From assembly GCF_040869045.1 (NCBI RefSeq), contig NC_090321.1, positions 34,469,426 to 34,533,425 on the forward strand: DNA of 64,000 bases. Direction: 5' to 3'. Shown piece by piece: positions 20,682-31,949 of this stretch. The notes beneath the pieces are model-generated. The model was not told the origin of the DNA. It did not search any database and was given only the letters and a program-made list of their open reading frames with translations. A program made the translations under genes and the position numbers. The first letter of the stretch is position 1. Each line of letters starts with the position of its first letter. This DNA is from Eurosta solidaginis (lineage: Eukaryota; Arthropoda; Insecta; Diptera; Tephritidae).

Positions 20682-23600
20682 TTGCCTGACCAACTAATTG
20701 ACGAACCAGCAATAATCACTACTCATAACCCGTCTCTGGCTGTTTTACCGAGTCATTCGGTAACCACAAGAGCGGCATCACCTGGGCAACGCATGAAATG
20801 GACTAAAGAAATGATTGAGCACATCATGCGAAGCTACTACATAATTACTAAAAACGAAACAAGCAAAAGTGGATACCGAACGAAACTACACGAAGCTTTT
20901 CAAAGGGCTTTCCCAGATGTTCAAGTTTCAGTTCAAAGGATAGGCGATCAACGAAGTGCAATCGTAAGAAATAAATATATATCTATCAGAAGGCTGAATG
21001 AACTTAAACAAGAAGCGATGAATGAATTAGCTATAGAGGCTGCAGCCATCAGGCCACATGAAAATGCCATAGTTAACAATACGATCGAAAATATAGGCTC
21101 GGAGGAATCAAATCAAGCGGAGGCCGTCGTTAATGTTATTGTTGAAAATGAGAGCACGAAAATTTTAAAAATTGAGTTCCAAAACGCTCTGCTAGAATTT
21201 TATGGTACGGACCCACTACTAAGACCAATTTTACCCGGGCAGAAAGCCACGAAGAATTTGGCGACTGCTGTTGTATGTATGAACACCGAAATCCTTCCAG
21301 CGTACATAAAAAAAAATGTAAATTCATTTGAAGAACTTCAGGACGCAATATATGCAGCTACAGCAGCAATAATTCGTTCCACTGGTGGCAGGCTAGTCCG
21401 CCTAAAAGCATACGGTAAGCCTAAGTCCTACACCCAACCTTGGAAACATAGGCTGCTTAATCAAATAAAAAAGCTGAGGGCTGACCTCGGTCGACTTACG
21501 CAATACATAAAGGGTAATCGCTCTAGAAAAGTTCTGAAATGGCTTGAAGGTTTCAAAGTTGAGTATAAAACGCACTCCAGACAAGATCCACCAAACGACA
21601 CAATGGTCCAATATCTAGACACTTTACGACAAAAACTAGCCGTTAAATCGAGCCGCCTGCGAAGATATCTACTCTCAGAAAAGAGGAGGACGGAAAACAA
21701 GTCCTTTCAAAATAATGAGAGAGTATTCTACAGGAAACTTAGAGAAAACCAAATTAATGAAAATACTGAGCCACCAAATATTCATCGAGTAGAGGCATAT
21801 TGGCGGTCCATATGGTCGGTGGATAGCAAGCATGCCAAAAACAGCGCGTGGATTGGAGAAGAACGTAGAAGGAATGAAAAACTAAGCGAGATGAGCAACA
21901 TAACCTTAAACGAAGAAGATGTGAGAAAAGCAGTGCGGATCACACATAATTGGAAATCCCCAGGACCAGACGGTATCCATAACTTCTGGTTGAAAAAATT
22001 TACAACAACACATCGTGCATTAGCTCACCACTATACAACTTTCCTGCAAATAGGATTAATTATCCCAGCATTTTTAACGAAAGGCCAAACATATCTACTT
22101 CAAAAAGACCCAAAAAATACAGAAGACCCATCCAAGTATAGGCCAATTACATGTCTCTGTACGCTGTACAAGGTATTAACATCCTGCTTGACCGACAAAA
22201 TCTACCACCACATCGAGGCCAATGAAATCATGTATAGCGAACAAAAAGGGTGTACAAAAATAAGCAAATGTTGTAAGGAGCAGCTCATAATTGACTCTGT
22301 TGTTATGGAACAAGTGTATCACAAGCAAAGGAACATCTATACTGCCTATATTGACTTTGCTAAAGCTTTCGAAAGCGTCCCACACTCCTGGCTGCTAGAA
22401 GTACCAGACATATATAAGTTAGCACCTAATATTAAAAAACTGCTGCGCCATCTCTCCTCCTTTTGGGAAATTACTTTAAATATATGTCAAAGAAACGGTC
22501 TCATAAAATCGGCTCCTATCCCTATTAAAAGAGGAATCTTTCAGGGAGACACATTGAGTCCACTATGGTTCTGCCTCGCTTTAAACCTATTATCAACCAT
22601 CCTAAAATAAACCAACTATGGGTTTACCATTAAATCTGCACATCTGATGCATTACAAACTGTCACAGTTGTTATATATGGATGACATTAAGCTGTATGGC
22701 GCAAACGAGCGTCAAATAAACACACTGCTGGAGCTTACAGAGGATTTTTCAAATGATATTAGAATGTCATTTGGAATTGATAAATGCCGTAGACTGAGTA
22801 TAGAAAACGGGAGACCTGTACTGCGAAACTTTCAGCTATGCGATAGCCAGACGATAAATGGCATGTCTGAGAGCGAATGTTACAAATACCTTGGGTTGCT
22901 TCAGGCCCGAAGGATTCAGCACAGTGAAATAGTGCGGGACACAACAAATGAATACTTGGATAGGGTCAAGAGCTTACTTAAGTCATGCTTAAATGGAAAC
23001 AACCTTTTTAAAGCCATTAATACATACGCGATCCCCATACTTACATACACTTTCGGAACAATCAAATGGTTGGACACAGAGTTGGAGACCATGAAAAGAG
23101 CAACAAGGACGCTGCTAACAAAAATTGGTGCACATCACCCTAAATCTGCGATAGAACGCCTCTACTTGCCATGCCAGTATGGTGTTCATAAGCTACGCAT
23201 ATACCTCCAAAACCAACACAGCCCCCTCTTAGAAACGATATGCAATGCGGATTTGAAGTATTCTCCACTAAACCTGCATGATGTTACGACGCACGAACTC
23301 CCCTCCGATCGAGAGCACATACAGCCTCTGATAAAAGAGTGGAAAATGAAAGCTATTCACGGAAGACACGCATATGTTCTGGAACATGCAGAAGTTGACA
23401 AATCAGCATCCAATAAGTGGTTAAGTCACTCTGGTATTTACGCTGAAACCGAGGGGTTCATGCTGGCCATGGTTAGATCAGGTTATTGCAACAAGGAACC
23501 ACTGCAAATATGTAATGCGAGCGCCTATTGAAAATGATAATTGTAGACGATGCCAAAGACATCCCGAAACAATTCAACACATAACCGGTGCATGTGTTAC

Positions 23601-23964
23601 ATTGGCGGCTACCGAATATCTAACAAGGCATAAACAGGTAGCAAAGATCGTACATCAAACACTAGCTCTGCGTTATGATCTAATTACAGCGGAATGCCCA
23701 TACTACACATATACCCCAGAGGCAACGCTAGAAAACAACGCTTTCAAAATGTATTGGGGCCGGTCTATTCTAACAGATCGAACCATGCCACATAACCGAC
23801 CTGATATAACGATCGTAAATAAGCAGGAGAATCAGGCTTACGTAATAGACATAGGTGTTCCAAATACACACAACCTACAGGAGTGCTATGCGGAGAAGCT
23901 CAGAAAATATCAAAGTCTGGCACACGAAATTAAGAAGATGAGAAACTGCACAGAGTTGACATAA
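20625..23964 (+). pseudogene. R4-like LINE polyprotein (RT + restriction-like endonuclease), two lesions
   Basis: The frame is open from 20625; the first ATG is at 20793 (MKWTKEMIEHIM), so a start upstream would need a non-ATG codon. Motifs in order: N-terminal helical region; RT with WKSPGPDG (~residue 423 from 20682), YRPITCL (~486), YIDFAKAFES (~556), IFQGDTLSP (~620); an in-frame TAA at 22608-22610; then YMDD (~664). A frameshift lies between about 23468 and 23475: the downstream frame already reads DQVIATRN at 23476. It continues with the knuckle C-X2-C-X8-H-X4-C (about 23545-23600) and the endonuclease signature HNRPD...VIDI (about 23790-23855). Catalytic residues of both enzymes look intact. 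The two lesions make it non-autonomous, but it is not ancient. Confidence 0.85.
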
Positions 23965-24294
23965 TTCCCATTATAATATCCTCAACAGGAGTTATCCCAA
24001 AAACACTAAACTGTAGTCGTGAGAAACTTCAACTCACCGAAAAGCGACGAGCGATACAGAAGGCTGTGATTTTACGGACAAGCTCTGTAGTTAGGAAATT
24101 CTTAAGCATACACTAATCTACGATGAATTATATAAATTTAAAAACCTGATATATATGTAGTTATTTATAGAAAATCTTACCAATAGCTGTATAATCAAAC
24201 CAATGTAACTAGTTAATATAATTAAATAGCACTAAGTATCTTGTTGTTTATAACTGATATTTAATGTAAACCCTCAAAGGAGGACATTTTAAGT

Positions 24295-24612
24295 AAATAA
24301 AATAAAATAAAGTTAAATAAAATAGAATAAAATACAATAAAATATAATACAATAAAACAAAAATATAAAATACAACAAAATTGAATAAAGTACAATAAAC
24401 TAAAATGAAATAGAATTAAATATACACAAATTAAAATATTATAAAATAAATTTAAATATTACAAAATCAAAGAAAATAAAAAATAAGTAAAATAAAATAA
24501 GATAAAATAAAATAAGATGAAACAAAATTAAATAATATAAAATAAAATAAAATAGAATGCAATAAAAGATAAAACTAAAATAAAATAAAATAAAATAAAA
24601 TGATATAAAATA
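24295..24612. repeat. AAATA-type microsatellite, right block
   Basis: Continuation of the repeat before 20400, with AATAAAATAAAATAAA runs. The two blocks are most simply one array split by the LINE. Confidence 0.85.
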
Positions 24613-24639
24613 TAGATCTGGTCTAGCTCACTAAAAAAA

Positions 24640-25110
24640 TATCGCCCCGAAAAGAACTAGGTAGGAGTAACGCTACAAGATAAACAACGCAACAAAAATC
24701 TAGGAATCATAATAGACTAAAAATTGTGCAACACATTTCGTGGTCCAGCTCTTGCGTTTCCAAGGAGATAACGGAGGCATATTAGATACAGAAGGTTAGC
24801 GCAAGGGTGCGGAAATGACAGAAGTTAAGATAAACTATATACCGATCTTGTAATAGTCATACAATATTAGGCTAAACAAGTTGATCGTATTCTTTAAGAT
24901 ATTCGAATTGAGGCTTACGAAGGTCGTAATGACAGGGCTTATAAATTAGGCCTCTTCAGTGCTGGCAGATGTAGTACATATGTACGAGCTGCAGAGAGAA
25001 ACGATTGAGTATGCTCTCTTTTCTTGGCCTGTGATCGCGAGGTCGAGGCTACGGCTACTGGGGGTAACAAAATTATCAGATCTAGATGCAGCTATTAAGC
25101 TTGATTAAAA
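24640..25110 (+). pseudogene. Possible very decayed LINE fragment
   Basis: One frame near 24695 reads KNLGIIID, a stop, then KL, resembling the LG-x-I-x-D-x-KL block that follows the RT palm in Jockey/LOA-type LINEs. Nothing else in the stretch is convincing. Treat as a hint only. Confidence 0.25.
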
Positions 25111-25539
25111 TTTTGTATGACATTAGTTCTAGACTTTGATGGGTGCTAACTCGCTTTTGTTCACTTGTATGCTGATATAACATCGAGATTAGAAAAGCAA
25201 CCAGCAACAGATATAATTTATGGACTATTCAAAAGCAGCCGAGTTCCATCACTGATTTCATGTTAAATACCTCGCGGAAATACTCGGTTCCTGCGCGTTA
25301 GGAGCGCTTAGAATAGATCCCCGGTAAATTTGCATGTCGTAAAAGGCGCTTAACTCAAAATTACGTAGCCAAGTAAAAATCTGTTCCAAGGAAGCATTGG
25401 TAACAAGCCACGGATGAGATCTCTTATTCTGATGACGACCACGATCTAATGGTATGTACCAGGAACAACCCAGCTCTTTCAGTAGAAGTTAGCGATATTT
25501 GGATATTTCGGATGGATGATGTCTTTGGCTGAAATCAAC

Positions 25540-25850
25540 GTAATTCAATACAAAAGAAAGGCGATCCCACAAAACGCGCTAGCTACCGCAGAATCACCCT
25601 ACTTAATATCGAGTATGAGGTTTTATTTATCGTACTATGCGAAATACTATAGCCCAAAATTAAAGAAGTGATAGGACCCAATCAGTTCGTCTTCATAACT
25701 GGTAAATCTGGGAGAAGACGATCAGCCGTATGAACGTTATGCTTATATAAAGATAGTGTAAGGAATAAAAGCTTAAAGCTTTCGTTGACTAGTTCAAGTT
25801 ATGCGAATGGATGAAGACGCTGCGGCCAAGAAACTGCATATTAATGTAAG
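25540..25850 (+). pseudogene. Decayed RTE-like LINE, internally deleted
   Basis: The conceptual reading gives KKGDPTKRASYRRITLLNIE, the RT motif that precedes the palm, then pieces up to about 25780. It then jumps directly to a VMRMDEDAAAKK-like block, which in the young copy lies far downstream (VMRMKDDAPAKK at about 905-945). So an internal deletion removed the catalytic region. Stops and frameshifts are present. Confidence 0.7.
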
Positions 25851-25934
25851 ATTTGAAATTGTCGTTATGTTGTTGGTTTATTTTTTTAGTGAAAAGTTTG
25901 AAAAATTGGGTATTTTTGTAGATATACGTAAGGC

Positions 25935-26165
25935 AAAGCGAACAGAGGGGTATTCATATGGCTGAGTAGATAAAGGCATCTGTCTTTACACTAGCATAAA
26001 GTATGAATGTTGGAGATTTCGATTTCTCAGTTCTCAGCTCCCGAGAAGCTAGCTGATGAAGAAGTGAAATTCACAAACATCTCTTAGTAACTATCGCCGT
26101 TTTAAAACTTTGTAATTTTTCGCTAATATCAATAAGAAAAACAATTGTATAAAGCAATTTTAGCA
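25935..26165 (+). mobile_element. tRNA-derived SINE-like repeat, family C, copy 1
   Basis: Head with A box TGGCTGAGTAG (~25960) and a TTTCGATTTCTC B-box-like site ~65 bp on, then a body containing AGCTAGCTGATGAAGAAGTG. It ends in an AT-rich tail. Copy 2 lies ~410 bp downstream in the same orientation. No target duplication was found. Confidence 0.55.
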
Positions 26166-26369
26166 TGTATCGCTAATTAAATACAGATAATAATATTGAT
26201 ATAATAGTAAACAGCGGAAGTACTGTTAATAAAAGCAATGCTATAAACCCAATGACACTAAGCTCTTAGAGCGCGCCTATAATTATTCCACACAATTAGG
26301 ATGAAGTACAAGCTTTAGTATGTACCTAAATGATGAACAAAGGAATAGCAACAAAAAGCCAAGACTTAG

Positions 26370-26560
26370 AGACCAATTGCAAAGCGAACAGCGGGGCGTG
26401 CACTAGTATAAAATATGAATGTTGGAGTTTTCGAGTTCAATACTCAGCTCCTGAGAAGCTAGCTGATGAAGAAGTGAAATTCACAAACATGCCCTAGTAA
26501 CCATCGCCGTTTGAAAACTTTTTAATTTTTCTCTAATATCAATATATGTAAGACAGTGCA
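26370..26560 (+). mobile_element. tRNA-derived SINE-like repeat, family C, copy 2
   Basis: Shares AAAGCGAACAG at the start and then the body from GTATAAA(A/G)TATGAATG through AGCTAGCTGATGAAGAAGTG to CTAATATCAATA with copy 1, but lacks the ~40 bp that include the A box. The pair could be two insertions or a local duplication. Confidence 0.55.
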
Positions 26561-27208
26561 CTCCGTATGTATAATAAGCGTACAGCAAGAAACTGGTGTT
26601 AAAGGACCGAGTGTCACTTTACTAATTTGAGAATTATCTATAATGAATACAATCATTCCAATACCCACCTAGCGTGGAATTCACGTTTAAATATTTCCCT
26701 CATTCAAGAGGCTTTCAAGCTTCCGCTTGGCACTTAAAAGCCATTTCCTGTTATTATCCTTTGCCAGACACTTAATCAGCAACATATTGCTGCCATCGCA
26801 CAACAATTGTCTTTTATGCAAATGGGCTATGTATGTACATACATGCATACGTACATATGTATTTAGATGGCCGCTGTGAGAGCTACTAAATTTCGCTATG
26901 CCATTGCATACTAGCCAACTTTCGCCTTAAATGGGGGCAATAAGATATTTAATATGTATGAGTGAATATTGTATTATGTATTAGCGTGACAATGTACTCG
27001 GCCAGTCAGTCAAACGTTTCACCGCTGCTACGTTACTTGGCCATTTGTTGCATCATTTAACTTTTGGCATTTGGTAGAGCGCGAAACTAACAAACTGGGC
27101 AACAAAATAGATTATAGCCATGAATTTGGTGTTCTAGTCAACATTTGCGTATTGTTTTTTTGTTTTTTTTTGTAAATACCAAGCACAATGTTTGCACATG
27201 TATCTCAT
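26561..27208. other. Gene-free unique sequence
   Basis: Fly-like non-coding sequence with TATGTACATACATGC-type repeats; no coding signal and no repeat partner. Confidence 0.45.
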
Positions 27209-27209
27209 A

Positions 27210-28125
27210 CACTCAGAGAAAAAATCGTTCTAAAACGAACGAAACAAGTTCAAAATTAAGAACATTCGTTGACAAAAGTCTGTTAAGTACGTTTTTTCTT
27301 AACTTGTGACCGATGGGCTTGTTTTAAGAACAGTTTTTCCAAGCACACCGTTCGTATTTTATGACCACTTTGGTATTGATGTGTGAACCTTCTGTGCTCA
27401 TTTCAAGCACTACTTGGGCTTGATTTAGGATTTTTCGTTCTCACGCTTCGAGAACGATTTGGGGCCGATTTAACATTTTTCGGTCTCAATTTAAGAACGG
27501 TTCGTACTTGATCTTTGGTGGGAGGGAAAGTATTTTTTTAAATATATTTATTTAATTTTTATTAATAATAATATTTTTGTCATAAATAAAGAATATTTAC
27601 AACAAAAAAATTGTTACTAAAATTCAAAAGTTTAAGAAAAAATGCATAATAAGCATTTTTTCATACAATTCTCTTTTTGAGAAATTATTCTTATTTAGAG
27701 ATGTAATCTGCATATATACTTAAAACATTTCATAACAAGTTTGAGAATTACCTGTGGATATGTGAATGGAACTGAAGGAAAAATAAGAGTTAAAAAAATA
27801 GAACAAAAAAAATTGTATTAAAAAATTCAGAGTTTGGTGGTGATCGAACTCGCGTAACACGATCGCAAGCGCAACATCATAGCCGCTGGGCCACTACAAC
27901 TGCTTTATAGCTGCTGCCAAATGGTGTATTTAACATTATAGTGCACACGAATTGTACCGTTTTTTTTTCTTGGGCTTGATTTAAGAACATCGTTCTCATT
28001 AATAGAACATTTGTTCATATTTTAAGAACAGGTCGTTCGTTTTTCAAGAACAAAAAAGTAAGAACATGAAAAGCTTGAGTTGAGTCCGGTGGTGCTGGAT
28101 TTTAGAACGGCGTTTTTCTCTGAGT
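27210..28125 (+). mobile_element. TA-flanked MITE family, copy C (916 bp)
   Basis: Same termini and TA flanks as copy A and almost the same sequence. Compared with copy D it lacks ~60 bp near 28035, between two partial direct repeats that each contain CGTTCGTTTTTCAAGAA. It keeps the TAATAATAATAT insertion near 27562 that copy A lacks. Confidence 0.85.
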
Positions 28126-28194
28126 GTAGATATGACATGCTAGTTACAGAATTCATGTTGGGTAGGTAAAGTGTATTTGTTAAAATGCTTTCAG

Positions 28195-29962
28195 CACACT
28201 AGCGCCCCGATTTTGAGCGTTACCGGTAAAATAGTACGCAGAACATTATGTAACCGGATATCGTTACCAGTTCTTTTATCCGCGATTCTGGCCCAAGTGG
28301 TAACGCTGTCATCACCGAAAAACTCACCAGTGTCTGTGGAGAAATTGGAAAGGTAGTTTTCTGCGCTTTCACGGTTGCCACTTTGGTCCATTTGGACCAA
28401 AAATAGTCCCTTCTAACCCCATTTGGTCCGCTGGTCCCTTTTCTTCAATTTTTGTCCTTTTTATGCAGTATATACGATTGGTACTTTTCTTTCTTTTTCA
28501 CTCAAGTAAAAAATCACAATATTGCCCAAAAATTCGCCTCACTTTCGTTAGCCCCCATATAAAAAATTGCTCAGTCAATAAAATGTACCAGAAAAATAAC
28601 ATTTCACCTAGGATATAATTTATGCCAGGCTATAAAAAGAAAAATGTGGGCAAACACATTGTCGTTAATTGTTGATGAAATAACCGACTAATCAAAAAAA
28701 CTCTCGTTTTATAAGATTAATAGCGGCTAGATATTTCGATCGGTTATACAACACTATGTAAAATATATGAAAATAAAAATTGCTTCTCGCCTAGCACAGC
28801 TTATAGCGAGCACTCTGCCGTGAGCCTAACACTTTCAAAATTTATACAAGAAAATTCTATGCATTACTTCTCATCTGGCACGTTGATATTTAAATCTTAC
28901 TCACCCAGCTCAATTAGTTCAAGGAATTCGAGGACTATTGTGGTGTTAAGCCACGCAAAGTAATTGAAAATTAAGTATCTTGGCACAGGAAATATTTTAA
29001 CTCGAAGACAGAAAGAAGCAAATTCAAAAGAGATTTGATTTCGGAACAAATGTTTTGTACAAAATTATTCCTATACGTGCTAGTAGAACCCTTAGGGCCT
29101 GGGATCAAAACTCACACTTACTGAATCTAAGCTCTGATATGAAGTTTAAACGTTAAGGAAAACGTAAGCGTCTATAAAAATAGCGCTAACAAAATTGCCT
29201 AGTTTCATTTATGATTTACTGAGTTTTCCACATACATAGCTCGGCAACACCAGAACGCAAATTTTGAACCGTTTCTTACTAAAATCTAACTGCACTATAT
29301 ATTTTATTTCATTGCAATCAACAACATAATTCTCGAACCAAGAGCTTTTTGACCAAAACTAGGTTCACAAAGTTTGGTTGGTGAAAGACATAGACTTATC
29401 CTATGTCAAAATATAGTACCATTTTTGGTTGCATGTACATATATTTGTTTGTTCAGCTTGAATTAAAGGAAAGTCTTCACTATGTTTAGTAAAATTTTAT
29501 ATAGAAACATCATACAATTTTGTATTTTATACTAATAAAATAAAAAGAAAAATTTTGTCGTTTTTTTCGATGAATTTTGATCCCTAATGTAACATGGTGT
29601 GGCAACCGTGTTCGCTTTACCGAAAATGTCTCACTTGTAGATACGAGGTTAACGAATAAATGGGACGATGTGTATGTATATACATATTATACATGCTAAG
29701 TTTCTACATAGGTATATTGTAATTTATTCTGTAAAATTATCTTTACTTATTTGCGCTTACAATTCTTTATTTTTCAGTTTTGCCTTTTTCTAAACAACAG
29801 CTGTTGTGTGGTTATTTCGACGTAACCACCTACTATTGTGCGTAAAAAAATATCCGGCTATTTTCGCAGGTAGAATACCAAAAGGGTGTAAAAGTTGCCG
29901 CATGATTTCGTTACCGTGGTGAAGAATGTTGTTACCACACTAGAATCGGGGCGTAAGTGTGG
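28195..29962. other. Possible DNA transposon bounded by imperfect inverted repeat
   Basis: Left end CACACTAGCGCCCCGATTTT and right end AGAATCGGGGCGTAAGTGTG are complementary over 17 of about 20 positions. Both ends then contain GTTACC/GGTAAC motifs. No target duplication fits and no transposase frame is visible in the 1.77 kb between, which is otherwise AT-rich and unrecognised. Confidence 0.4.
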
Positions 29963-30159
29963 GTGTTGGAATTTCTACTACTAACGTCCAAACTAGGTTT
30001 CATACATACGAACTAAAAAGTAATGGCGCCGGTATGTGTTGAAAAGCTTGTTCTGCCTAGGTAGAAGCTAATGGCATGCCAACTGGAATTTTTTTTCTTT
30101 CATCTGTTGCATTGTTGATATTACATGCATTGCTACATATCTATATACTAAGTAAATAC

Positions 30160-31150
30160 AGCGCCGAACAGGAAAATAGCAGTGGCAATTTTTATTAAAT
30201 TTCGTAAATTAAATTTAAAGAAAAAACGTCTATGAATTGTAACTGAAACAATACAAAACCTATCTCCTAACCATTTTCGAAAATGTTCGAAAATTCTTGC
30301 AAAAATTTACGAAATTTTCGAGCTTTTTATTTGGAGTTTGTAAACTTTTTTTTGGGTATGCAGTTTTTTAGCACAATCAATTTCAGTCCAACAAAATGCA
30401 AGTTATAAATCTCTTTTGTGTTGAAATTTGAAAATATTTTTTCCGAAGGGTGTTTCTTTTCTTCGTCCATGTAAAAAATAAAATTAGGCACATTTTCTAT
30501 GGAAGAAATTTGTTGTTGTTGTTGTTGTAGCGATAAGACACTCCCCGAAGGCCTTCGAGAGTGTTATCGATGTTGATGGTCCTTTGCCGGATGCAGATAC
30601 GGTACGTTCCGGTACCAAGCCCGACCATTGGGAACGATTTGGTATGACCACATACGACCTTCTAGGCCATCCTGCTCTTATACCCCTAGATCCATGAGGA
30701 GTTCGGGGTCACCAGAGCCTCGGCTGTTAATGAAACAGGATTCGCAACGGATAGGTGAGGTTGGATTCCAGAAGCTATATTTTGCGCTGGCAACACCTCG
30801 AAAGGGTTGCGCTACACAACCCTGTGAATCTATTAGGTATTTTAGTTTCCTCTTACGACAGGCATACCCACCGCGGGTATGTTCTAACCCCCTAACCCGC
30901 TGGGGGTGGAAGAAATTTGTAACATTCTTCTGTAAAAAAAAATGCCACAAATCAATGCTAGTTTTGGCGGACCTATTACTTGCACTTTGTTAGACTAAAA
31001 TTGATTGGGGTAAAAAACTGCATACTCAATAATAAATTCAGAAAACTCTAAATTAGATGTACGAAATTTTCGTAAATTTTTATCGAATTTCCAAATATTT
31101 TTGAAAACATTTTTGAGATTGGTTTGCATCATAATGCAATAAACTAGACA
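30160..31150. mobile_element. Palindromic MITE, copy 1, interrupted by SINE-B
   Basis: The left part (AACAGGAAAATAGCAGTGGC, then TTTTTATTTGGAGTTTG and a CAATTTCAGTCCAACAAAATG block) matches the left half of the complete copy at 52776-53419. The right part after 30935 (GAAAACTCTAAATTAGATG, TTTTTGAGATTGG) matches its right half. The right terminus is not preserved. The SINE at 30514-30907 splits the two halves. Confidence 0.6.
30514..30907 (-). mobile_element. SINE-like retroposon family B, copy 1
   Basis: Flanked by a perfect 13-bp duplication GGAAGAAATTTGT (30501-30513 and 30908-30920). On the minus strand it starts ACCCCCAGCGGGTTAGGGGG, has GTATGCCTGTCGTAAGAGG close to the head, and ends in a (CAA)n tail. 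The other copies are 33410-33690 and 44742-45067. GC-rich with short open frames on both strands, none conserved as protein among copies. Confidence 0.85.
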
Positions 31151-31450
31151 GGTGTAGTGGATATTATAAAATCGAGTCGCATTTCACAATACGCGCCCTC
31201 ATAAATTTATGTATTGCTTCTTGCCTTATCTGCAGCATTGACTTTTTTAAGTATGTATCATAAAAAAATGCCGTTTTGAAATATGAAGCAACGTGCAGAA
31301 AAATATCGCCAGCGGTCTATATATGCTTTTGTGGGAGGGCTTATAATCTTTTCCTGAGAGGAAATGGAAAAGTTTCAGTGAACCGATCTGAATGGCTGGA
31401 TCTTCAGAGTATCACATTGTCCACAACTAAGGAATATGGAAACAGACTGC

Positions 31451-31629
31451 CAGTGGCGTAGTGAGGTTTTCTTGCGCCCGGGGTTAAATATTCTCCACAG
31501 GAGATTATAAAAGTAAGTAATTCTAACGGAGTTTTAGGTTCAACTGAAGTTCTACATTGCGGGCCATTTGTCGCCCCCTCTGAGTAGAGCCCGGGGCAAG
31601 AAGCCCCCCTCCCCCTCACTATGGCACTG
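31451..31629. mobile_element. hAT-type MITE (179 bp)
   Basis: Ends CAGTGGCGTAGTGAGG and its near-complement CCTCACTATGGCACTG, with a second complementary block TTCTTGCGCCCGGGG / CCCGGGGCAAGAA further in. The flanking octamers CAGACTGC and CATACTGC differ at one base, matching the 8-bp target duplication of hAT elements, and CAGTGGCGTA-type ends are common in that superfamily. No coding sequence. Confidence 0.75.
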
Positions 31630-31949
31630 CATACTGCTGACGTTAATGAGATGACTGACGATTTGGAGCAATAATATGAAGTTTCGGATAAGTATCTGTA
31701 AGGCGTCTAATACGAAAACTCGGCATTGACGGTATACGGTCCCAAAACCCAACATTTATCTATGTAAACCAATCGTTGAGGTAGGCTCTTTGAGCAGAAA
31801 GAGATGATTGGTGTAAAAATATATAGCAGCGGGTATTTTACAGCAACAGAGGTTGAACAAATCAGAGCTTATAGATTTACCTGATGGCTAACAAGACAAG
31901 AAAAAATTTGCTTATCACAACTTTATTTTAAACAGCTTTGGCTAAACGT

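Larger units (their letters stand above)
20401..24294 (+). mobile_element. R4/Dong-like non-LTR retrotransposon (LINE), near full length
   Basis: A ~3.9-kb element with a GC-rich 5' UTR (20401-20681), one long ORF now in three pieces, and a ~330-bp 3' UTR ending near GGAGGACATTTT. It is embedded in AAATA repeats on both sides. A central RT followed by a CCHC knuckle and a restriction-like endonuclease marks the R2/R4 supergroup. R4-clade Dong of Bombyx is known to insert into TAA repeats, which fits this location. Target duplication cannot be recognised in the repeat. Boundaries are set by the change from AAATA repeat to complex sequence. Confidence 0.8.

Noticed and set aside
20319..20693. 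124-codon minus-strand frame overlapping the R4-like 5' UTR
   Set aside because: It is antisense to the GC-rich UTR, ends in translated AAATA repeat, and has no domain.
30628..30993. 121-codon frame and its 90-codon antisense partner
   Set aside because: Both lie within SINE-B and are not conserved in the copies at 33410 and 44742.
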